From NCBI RefSeq assembly GCF_030538695.1, contig NZ_JAUNTN010000003.1, positions 77,678-141,677 of the forward strand: DNA of 64,000 nucleotides, in the 5' to 3' direction. The stretch comes from Paracoccus sp. (in: a-proteobacteria). GTDB taxonomy: Bacteria > Pseudomonadota > Alphaproteobacteria > Rhodobacterales > Rhodobacteraceae. The position numbers and the translations under genes were made by a program. Positions 58,314 to 64,000 of the stretch are shown piece by piece (position 1 is the first letter of the stretch; each line of letters opens with the position of its first letter). The notes below the pieces were generated by a model that was not told where the DNA came from, ran no database searches, and saw only the letters and a list, made by a program, of their open reading frames with translations.

Positions 58314-59078
58314 CTAGCGAAACACCGGCTGGCGCTTTTCAAGGAAAGCGTTCAGCCCCTCGGCCGCGTCGGGCGTGGTCTGGACAAGTGCGGCGGCAAG
58401 GCTTTCGGTGAACAGCCCGTCGGCGTGGCTCATATCCGCGATGCGGGGCAGGGCCTGCGTGATGAAGTAATTCGACATCGGTGCATTTTCCGCAATCGTC
58501 GCGGCAAGCTTGCGGGCCAGCGGCAGGGCCTCACCCTCAGCCACGGCGTAATGGCACAGGCCAAGGCGCAGCCCCTCATCCGCACTGTATTTGCGCCCGG
58601 TCAGCATCATTTCCACCATGCGGTCAGCGCCAAGGATGCGCGTCACACGGGCTGCGGCTCCACCGCCGACAAAGATGCCGCGCCGCCCCTCGGGCAGTTG
58701 GAAAATGACCGAGGGTTCGGCGATCCGCACATGGGTCGCGGTGGCCAGCTCCATCCCGCCACCGATCACCGCGCCGGTCATGGCGGAGACCGTGATGCGC
58801 CCGCCCGACTGGATCATATCCATAACCCGGTGCCAGTTGCGGGAATGGTAAACGCCCTCCTCGGCGCTGCGGCTGACATGTTCGGACAGGTCCAGCCCCG
58901 AACAGAAATGCCCGCCGCGCCCGTGCAGGATCACCACCCGCACGTCAGCGGGCAGGCTGGCATAGAACGCCTCGATCTCGGCCATCAACCCGTCGGACAT
59001 GGCGTTACGCTTGTCCTCGCGGATCAGTTCCAGTTCAGCGATGCGGCCGTCGATCCGGCCCTCGGTATAGCTGCCCAT
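58314..59078 (-). CDS. crotonase-family enoyl-CoA hydratase (hydroxycinnamoyl-CoA)
   Basis: A 254-aa crotonase. The oxyanion-hole elements are GGHFCSGLDLSEH and AMTGAVIGGGMELATATHVRIAE, and the substrate region is QLPEGRRGIFVGGGAAARVTRILG. By context it adds water to feruloyl-CoA or p-coumaroyl-CoA. It is followed in the pathway by the SDR gene next door, so it is more likely a simple hydratase than the hydratase-lyase Ech, which would give vanillin directly. The distinction cannot be settled by eye. Ribosome site GGAAGAA. Confidence 0.83.
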   Translation of the reverse strand: MGSYTEGRIDGRIAELELIREDKRNAMSDGLMAEIEAFYASLPADVRVVILHGRGGHFCSGLDLSEHVSRSAEEGVYHSRNWHRVMDMIQSGGRITVSAMTGAVIGGGMELATATHVRIAEPSVIFQLPEGRRGIFVGGGAAARVTRILGADRMVEMMLTGRKYSADEGLRLGLCHYAVAEGEALPLARKLAATIAENAPMSNYFITQALPRIADMSHADGLFTESLAAALVQTTPDAAEGLNAFLEKRQPVFR

Positions 59079-59089
59079 GTCGTTCTTCC

Positions 59090-59857
59090 TTATTTCGGGG
59101 CCAGCCGGACGGCGCTGTCGATGCGGATGACTTCGCCGTTCAGGATGGGGTTTTCGATGATCTGCTGAACCAGCATGGCAAATTCGTCAGGCCGCCCCAT
59201 GCGTGAGGGGAAGGGCAGGCCGGCTTCGAGGCTCGCCTTGATCTCGGGCGGCAGGCCCGCGCTCATCGCGGTTTCAAACAGGCCCGGTGCAATAGCCATG
59301 ACGCGGATGCCGAAGCGGGCGAGTTCCCGCGCGGCGGGCAGGGTCAGCGAGGCGACGCCGCCTTTTGACGCGGCATAGGCCGCCTGCCCGATCTGGCCGT
59401 CCTGATAAGCCACGGAGGCGGTGTTGATGATAACCCCGCGCGCGCCGTCGGCGTCCAGTGGCGCGGCCACGGCCATGGCGCGGGCGGCGGTGGAGAGGAC
59501 CGTATAGGTGCCGATCAGATTCACGCGGATCGTGCGGTCGAACGCATCCAGCGACAGGGTGCCATCGCGCGGCAGGATGCGGGCGGCGGTGCCGATGCCT
59601 GCGCAACTGACCACGATGCGCGGGGGTGCGCCCCATTCGGCGCTGACGCGGTCAAATGCGGCCTGCACCTGCGCCGCATCCGCCACATCCGCCGCCAGAG
59701 CCAGCCCGCCGATGCTATCCGCCACCGCGCGGGCGGCATCCTCGCTGCGGTCGAGAGCCGCGACGCGAGCGCCCGCGCGGGCCAGCCGCCGCGCCGTGGC
59801 TTCGCCAAGCCCGCTGCCCGCGCCGGTCACAAGAGCGATGGTTTCATTGATATTCAT
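59090..59857 (-). CDS. short-chain dehydrogenase (3-hydroxyacyl-CoA type)
   Basis: A 255-aa SDR with the NAD(P) site TGAGSGLGEATARRL (residues about 11-25), the structural motif SCAGIG, and the catalytic Ser-Tyr-Lys set (NTASVAYQDGQ, then YAASKGG). It is similar in style to the HSD10/3-hydroxyacyl-CoA dehydrogenases. In this operon it would oxidise the beta-hydroxy phenylpropionyl-CoA made by the crotonase to the beta-keto ester. Ribosome site GAGGTGA; eight bases from dctM. Confidence 0.85.
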   Translation of the reverse strand: MNINETIALVTGAGSGLGEATARRLARAGARVAALDRSEDAARAVADSIGGLALAADVADAAQVQAAFDRVSAEWGAPPRIVVSCAGIGTAARILPRDGTLSLDAFDRTIRVNLIGTYTVLSTAARAMAVAAPLDADGARGVIINTASVAYQDGQIGQAAYAASKGGVASLTLPAARELARFGIRVMAIAPGLFETAMSAGLPPEIKASLEAGLPFPSRMGRPDEFAMLVQQIIENPILNGEVIRIDSAVRLAPK

Positions 59858-59865
59858 GGCTCACC

Positions 59866-61146
59866 TCAGAAAAAACTGCGGGTCAGCAGCATCACCGCGA
59901 CCAGTGCCAGATCGGCGATCAGGAAGGGGATGATCCCCGCGAAAACCTGCTCCAGCCGCACATAATCTCGTGCGACGGAATGGATGACAAAGACGTTCAG
60001 GCCCACGGGGGGCGTAATCATCCCGATCTCCAACAGCTTGGCGACCAGCAGGCCGAACCAGATCACATCGACCCCATGCGCCTGCACCAAAGGCAGGAAC
60101 AGCGGCAGGGTCAGAAGCAGCGCCCCGATAGGTTCCAGAAACATGCCAAGCGCCAGATAGATCAGCGTAATCAGTAACAGCAGGGTCAGCGTGTTCAGGC
60201 CCAGCCCTTCGACGAACTGGCCGATCTCGGCGGACAGGCCCGACATGGCGACCAGTCGCGTGAACAGGTTCGCGCCCACCGCGATGATGAACAGCCCGCC
60301 CGAGGACAGCAGCGTATCGACAAGGCTGTCGTGGAACCCGGCCCAGCTCAGCGACCGCCGCACCAGCCCGATCAGCAGGGCGACAAACGCGCCGAACGCC
60401 CCGGCTTCGGTTGCGGTCAGGAAACCGCTGAACAGCCCGCCCAGCACCGCGATAATCAGCACCAGAACCGGCCAGATTTCCAGCGTCTTGGCCCAGCGGT
60501 CACCCATCGTATAGGCCGGCGCGCGCGGCAGCCGCTCGGGGTAGAGCGCCCAGACCGCCAGCACCGCAAGGATGTAGAACGCCAGCGAAGCCAGCCCCAA
60601 AATCAGCCCGCCCATGAACAGTGCGTTGATCGAGCTGTTCGACTGGATCCCGAACAGGATCAGGATGATCGAGGGCGGGATCAGCGCGCCGATGGTGCCG
60701 CCCGCCGCCACCGCGCCGGTGGCGATGCGCAAATCATAGCCCTGCCGCGCCATTTCCGGCACCGCGATCCGCCCGATGGCCGCCGAACAGGCGACAGATG
60801 AGCCCGACACAGCCGCAAAGCCAGACGCCCCCGCGAGCGAGGCAATCGCCAGCCCGCCCGGCATCCAGCCCCACCAGACCCGCGCGGCCTCAAACAGCCC
60901 GCGCGTGAGGCCCGAGTGATAGGCGATGTAGCCCATCAGCAGGAACATGGGGATCGAACTCAGCGTCCAGCTTGCCGATGAGGAATAGGGCACCGTGGTC
61001 AGCATCGACATGGCCGGGCGCTGGCCCGCAATCATCCAGATGCCGACGAAAGACACCGCAATCAGGCTGACGCCAATCGGCACCCGTAGCGCGATCAGGA
61101 ACAACAGTGCGGCGACGGCCATCAGACCAATGCTAAACGGGTCCAT
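59866..61146 (-). CDS. dctM: TRAP transporter large permease DctM (hydroxycinnamate operon)
   Basis: A 426-aa large TRAP subunit with about 12 membrane helices and family motifs SSIPMFLLMGYIAYHSGLTRGLF, GALIPPSIILILFGIQSNSSI and LLEIGMITPPVGLNVFVIHSV. It is read after dctP and dctQ and before the catabolic genes, so the transporter is expected to import ferulate or a related phenylpropenoate. Its ATG overlaps the dctQ stop by one base. Confidence 0.92.
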   Translation of the reverse strand: MDPFSIGLMAVAALLFLIALRVPIGVSLIAVSFVGIWMIAGQRPAMSMLTTVPYSSSASWTLSSIPMFLLMGYIAYHSGLTRGLFEAARVWWGWMPGGLAIASLAGASGFAAVSGSSVACSAAIGRIAVPEMARQGYDLRIATGAVAAGGTIGALIPPSIILILFGIQSNSSINALFMGGLILGLASLAFYILAVLAVWALYPERLPRAPAYTMGDRWAKTLEIWPVLVLIIAVLGGLFSGFLTATEAGAFGAFVALLIGLVRRSLSWAGFHDSLVDTLLSSGGLFIIAVGANLFTRLVAMSGLSAEIGQFVEGLGLNTLTLLLLITLIYLALGMFLEPIGALLLTLPLFLPLVQAHGVDVIWFGLLVAKLLEIGMITPPVGLNVFVIHSVARDYVRLEQVFAGIIPFLIADLALVAVMLLTRSFF

Positions 61147-61685
61147 CAGCGCACCTCGATCACGTTATGCTGGACATCCTCGACGGGCTTGTTGTCCTCG
61201 TCGTCAAACCGTCCGGTCAGGATTTCAATGATCCGCAGCACCAGAACCAGCGCCATCAGCGCAAAGGAAACCGGCAGGATCCAATAGCTTGGCCATGTCG
61301 GAAAGCGCATCGTGCCGGCATCGACATAGGCCCCGCGCGCGGTCTGTTTCATCGCCTCGTCAAACGACCCTTTGGTCAGCAGGCAGAACACCACCAGCGC
61401 CAGCACAAAGCCGAACAGGAACACGATCTTGCGCGGCAGGCCATGCAGGCGTTGGGTAAAGATCGTCGCCTCGATATGGCGGCGGTGAACCTCGGTCATC
61501 GCCAGCGGCAAAAAGCTGACCGCGACCATGTAATATTTTCCGACCAGATCGGCGGTGGCGGGGAACCCGGCGCCCAGAACCTTGCGCGAGATCACATCAA
61601 CGACGACCTGCAACATCATCGCCATCAGGACGAACGATCCCAGCACGATGCTCGCACGCGAGATCGTGGTTTCGATTGCCTTCAT
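61146..61685 (-). CDS. dctQ: TRAP transporter small permease DctQ (hydroxycinnamate operon)
   Basis: A 179-aa four-helix DctQ protein (SFLPLAMTEVHRRHIEATIFTQRL is the typical loop). Ribosome site GGGAGG. It pairs with the DctM that follows. The C-terminal tail is acidic and polar (DDEDNKPVED) and cytoplasmic. Confidence 0.9.
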   Translation of the reverse strand: MKAIETTISRASIVLGSFVLMAMMLQVVVDVISRKVLGAGFPATADLVGKYYMVAVSFLPLAMTEVHRRHIEATIFTQRLHGLPRKIVFLFGFVLALVVFCLLTKGSFDEAMKQTARGAYVDAGTMRFPTWPSYWILPVSFALMALVLVLRIIEILTGRFDDEDNKPVEDVQHNVIEVR

Positions 61686-61743
61686 CTGCGCCTCCCTCTA
61701 CGCAGGTTTTGGGACGGGCCGCGACGGGCGCGGCCCGGTGGCG

Positions 61744-62844
61744 TCATTGGCCGTAGGTGGCAAGGTCCAGCTTGGCGAAGATTTCGTCGTAACGAAGCTG
61801 GCCGATCTGCTCGGGCGTCATGCCGGGCTGGATCAGCCCTTCCCATTTCTCGATCAGCGCCTTGTAGCGGTCCACCTTGGCCTGCGCGTCGGTCACGCCC
61901 CGGCTTTCCAGCGTGGCGGCGACATTGGCCAGATATTCGGCGTTGAACTGTTCCTGCGCCGTTTTCAGGGTCTCGTCCGCAGGGATGAACTCCAGCCCTG
62001 CAACCTCACGCGCGGCTTCGGCGTCGCGCATAAAGGCCGCCAGCCCTTTGGCAATGCCGTATTGCGTTGCGCGGGCCAGCGCCTGCCGGTCCTCCGCCGA
62101 CATCCGGTCCCACAACATCGCGCTGACGCCGCCGGGGGCCGAGCTGTTGAACATACCCTGCTCGACCTCGGTCACATATTTCACCACATCGCCAAGGCGG
62201 TTGGCGATGATCTCATGGGTGCCGCTGAAGGTGCCGTCGATAACCCCCTGCGACAGCGATTCGAACAGCTCGGACGAGGGCATCTGCACCGCGACCCCGC
62301 CCATTTTCTCGACAAAAGCCGCGTAAAGCGGTGCGCCGGTGCGGATGCGGGTGCCGCGCATATCGGCGGCGCTGCGGATCGGTTTGGTGGTCAGCAGGTT
62401 GTAAACCGGCGTTGCGTCAGACCCCAGATACACCTGGCCGTTGCGGGCAAATTCGGCCTGACATTCGGTGCAGGTGGCGACATATTCCGTCACCGCAGAC
62501 GAGGAAACCGCGTTGGATGAACCCAGAAACGCCAGCTCAGCGGGCAGGGCGGCCTCGGGGTAATCGGCCGGGAAATAAGGCAGCAGCAGCGTCCCCATCT
62601 CGGTCACGCCATCGCGCAGGCCCGCGCTCATTTCGTTGGGCGCGACAAGGCCCGATGGCGTGTCGTTCAAATCCCACGCGCCGCCGGTGAACTCGGACAG
62701 GCGGGCGTTGATTTCGGGGTAAATATCGGTCGCCAGCACATGCGCCGGACCAAAGCCCGAGGTCGCGCGGATCGTGTCGGCCCATGCGCCTCCGGCCATC
62801 AGCATGGCGATGGTGGCGGCGGTCAATGTCAGTCTTGCCTTCAT
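61744..62844 (-). CDS. dctP: TRAP transporter substrate-binding protein DctP (hydroxycinnamate operon)
   Basis: A 366-aa periplasmic binding protein with a signal peptide cut after GGAWA. DctP features include IRATSGFGPAHVLATDIYPEIN, IRSAADMRGTRIRTGAPLYAAFVEKMGGVAVQMPSSELFESLSQGVIDGTFSG and a conserved arginine in the RIRTG strand. A pair of cysteines (ATCTEC) in the middle may form a disulfide. It is the first structural gene after the MarR regulator, 46 bp away, and binds the substrate imported by DctQM. Confidence 0.9.
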   Translation of the reverse strand: MKARLTLTAATIAMLMAGGAWADTIRATSGFGPAHVLATDIYPEINARLSEFTGGAWDLNDTPSGLVAPNEMSAGLRDGVTEMGTLLLPYFPADYPEAALPAELAFLGSSNAVSSSAVTEYVATCTECQAEFARNGQVYLGSDATPVYNLLTTKPIRSAADMRGTRIRTGAPLYAAFVEKMGGVAVQMPSSELFESLSQGVIDGTFSGTHEIIANRLGDVVKYVTEVEQGMFNSSAPGGVSAMLWDRMSAEDRQALARATQYGIAKGLAAFMRDAEAAREVAGLEFIPADETLKTAQEQFNAEYLANVAATLESRGVTDAQAKVDRYKALIEKWEGLIQPGMTPEQIGQLRYDEIFAKLDLATYGQ

Positions 62845-62890
62845 GGTGTTTCCCTCCCTTGGAACGCGAACCTCCCCGTTCGCGTCTGTG

Positions 62891-63352
62891 TCACGCCCCT
62901 GTTCGCAGCTTGCCGAGCAGGCGCAATAATTCGGTTTTCTCCGCCGCCGTCAGTGCGGCGGCGGTATCTTCGGCGGCGGCGGTATCTTCGGCGGCCTTGT
63001 CGCGCATCCGGCGGCCGCGCAGTGTTGCCGTCAGCGCAAAGCGACGGCGGTCGGTTTTGGACCGGGTGCGGGTAATAAGCTGGCGGGTTTCCAGATCGTC
63101 CAGAATCACCACGATGTTGGACCGCTCCATCTGCAAGGCATCAGCGATCTGCGAGGGGGCAATGCCGGGGTTGTCCACGATCACCGACAGCGCCGTCATC
63201 GACACCACCCGCAGATCATACGGTGCCAGCGCGTCCTGCGCGGCGGCCCGCACGACCAGATAGCTGCGCTTGAGGTTATAGCCCAACAGCCCGCCGATCA
63301 CGCTGTCGTTCAGCGTCTGGGTCTGATCCTGTTGTTCGGCGGCATCGGTCAT
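62891..63352 (-). CDS. MarR-family regulator of the hydroxycinnamate operon
   Basis: A 153-aa winged-helix regulator from ATG 63352 (site GAGGGGATT); an extension to 63403 would run into the operator. The DNA-binding part is PGIAPSQIADALQMERSNIVVILDDLETRQLITRTRSKTDRRRFALTAT (residues about 60-115). Homologues such as CouR/FerR/FerC repress ferulate or coumarate genes and are released by the CoA ester. A perfect 9-bp inverted repeat lies 37-59 bp upstream. The C-terminal helix contains a 6-residue tandem repeat (AEDTAA twice) encoded by two 18-bp copies. Confidence 0.88.
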   Translation of the reverse strand: MTDAAEQQDQTQTLNDSVIGGLLGYNLKRSYLVVRAAAQDALAPYDLRVVSMTALSVIVDNPGIAPSQIADALQMERSNIVVILDDLETRQLITRTRSKTDRRRFALTATLRGRRMRDKAAEDTAAAEDTAAALTAAEKTELLRLLGKLRTGA

Positions 63353-63388
63353 GCGAATCCCCTCTCTGCCAGAATGGTTGCATGATAT

Positions 63389-63411
63389 AATAGTTATGGT
63401 CAATAACTATT
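63389..63411. promoter_or_regulatory. MarR operator palindrome
   Basis: AATAGTTAT (63389-63397) and ATAACTATT (63403-63411) are perfect reverse complements around GGTCA, in an AT-rich patch unlike the surrounding DNA. It lies just upstream of the MarR gene and so could repress the entire downstream operon. Confidence 0.75.
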
Positions 63412-63465
63412 TTCGAAGTACATTTCGGTCACGAAGATGTCATAAAATGCTTGCAAAGCGGCTGT

Positions 63466-63498
63466 GAACCACTAGCCTGAACCAATGGAAAGTGGTTC
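63466..63498 (+). repeat. inverted repeat bracketing the GntR start codon
   Basis: GAACCACT (63466-63473) and AGTGGTTC (63491-63498) are perfect complements, and the ATG at 63485 lies in the 17-base loop. It could be an operator for self-repression or an RNA hairpin that limits translation. Confidence 0.45.
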
Positions 63499-64000
63499 GA
63501 ATCTGACAGGGGGCAGTACTGCCGATCTGCCGCAAAGCTCGGCGCGGGCGTTGGATCAGATCCGCGCCATTCTGGGCGATGTGGCCTGCAAGGATTCCGG
63601 TCGCCTGCCGACCGAGCGTGAATTGGCCGAGCGTCTGGGCAAGGGTCGCCGCGCCATCCGCCGTGCGCTGGAGGTGCTGGAGGCCGAGGGGCTGATCTGG
63701 CGCAAGCACGGGTCCGGCACCTATATCGGCCCCCGGCCAGCTTTGCCGCCCGCATCCCGGCCATTGGCGCAGTCCTTGCCCGCCAGCCCGGCCAGCCTGA
63801 TGCATATGATCGAGGCGCGGCTGGCGCTGGAACCGGGTCTTGCCCGGTTGGCCGCGCTGCGCCACGCGCCGGAACAGATGCGGCGGATGCGGACCTATGC
63901 CGACCGGATTGCCTCTGCCGAGGATATTGACGGGGCCGACCTCTGGGACAGCGCCCTGCATCGCGAAATCGCGGGGACCACAGGAAATCCGATTCTGCTG
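63485..64000 (+). CDS. GntR/FadR-family regulator (partial, runs off right edge)
   Basis: The first 172 codons of a GntR-type regulator are present. The winged helix is at residues about 20-80 (LPTERELAERLGKGRRAIRRALEVLEAEGLIWRKHGSGTYIG). It is followed by the start of an FCD-type helical ligand domain (MIEARLALEPGLARLAALRH, WDSALHREIAGTTGNP, in which a histidine usually binds metal). It is divergent from the MarR gene, across a 132-bp gap holding the MarR palindrome. No normal ribosome site precedes the ATG. Its target genes are outside the window. Confidence 0.87.
   Translation, partial: MESGSNLTGGSTADLPQSSARALDQIRAILGDVACKDSGRLPTERELAERLGKGRRAIRRALEVLEAEGLIWRKHGSGTYIGPRPALPPASRPLAQSLPASPASLMHMIEARLALEPGLARLAALRHAPEQMRRMRTYADRIASAEDIDGADLWDSALHREIAGTTGNPILL

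Noticed and set aside
58314..59078. Naming the crotonase as ech (vanillin-forming hydratase-lyase)
   Set aside because: An SDR and no vanillin dehydrogenase accompany it, which fits a hydratase in a beta-oxidative route better; sequence alone could not decide.
1..64000. tRNA, rRNA, CRISPR arrays, insertion sequences or phage genes
   Set aside because: I looked for tRNA-like arms, regularly spaced direct repeats, transposase motifs and flanking inverted repeats and found none that hold up.

Overview
The window looks like chromosomal DNA of a high-GC alphaproteobacterium, most likely a member of the Rhodobacterales close to Paracoccus/Rhodobacter. This rests on protein character, dense operons joined by 4-bp ATGA overlaps, abundant TRAP transporters, FnrL-type sites, and a GC-rich element repeated just behind stop codons. 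No rRNA, tRNA, CRISPR array, insertion sequence or phage gene was recognised. Almost the whole window is coding.

Region 1 (1-11 kb), anaerobic lifestyle. A partial sugar PTS gene with a LacI-type operator is followed by ubiX-ubiD on the minus strand and ubiT-ubiU-ubiV on the plus strand. The last three are the genes of oxygen-independent ubiquinone synthesis. An FNR-type box sits between the two groups. A cpdA-like phosphodiesterase, the stub of a lost ABC solute-binding protein, and an AhpD-like/AraC divergent pair come next. Then a TorA-type molybdenum reductase carries a C-terminal haem c domain and lies behind a perfect FNR box.

Region 2 (11-31 kb), envelope and general physiology. It holds a complete Mnh/Pha cation/proton antiporter operon with fused A and B subunits, an Mla-type lipid transport set (mlaE with STAS, mlaF, mlaD), a small lipoprotein, MacAB, and a secreted phytase-like protein behind a probable Pho box. 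A GABA-type transaminase is divergent from ureidoglycine aminohydrolase, a purine permease and a ChaC-like protein.

Region 3 (31-46 kb), carbon oxidation. A membrane PQQ glucose-type dehydrogenase and an acyl-CoA ligase lead into pcaQ and the operon pcaD-pcaC-pcaH-pcaG-BKACE-pcaB-dctP-dctQ-dctM, which imports and opens protocatechuate-type aromatics. The BKACE may take the place of the absent pcaIJ/pcaF. A PLP aminotransferase and aroQ close the region.

Region 4 (46-52.5 kb). An RND efflux pair is followed by two unrecognised genes. They look like a toxic effector (possible nuclease motif plus glycine-zipper tail) and its immunity protein.

Region 5 (52.5-63.4 kb). One long minus-strand operon behind a MarR gene with a perfect palindromic operator encodes a TRAP transporter, SDR, crotonase, feruloyl-CoA synthase, amidohydrolase, secreted feruloyl esterase/tannase and acyl-CoA dehydrogenase. 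This is a hydroxycinnamate (ferulate/p-coumarate) module that would feed the pca operon. A GntR gene runs off the right edge.

Functions are assigned by reading the translations and recalling family motifs. No database search was run.
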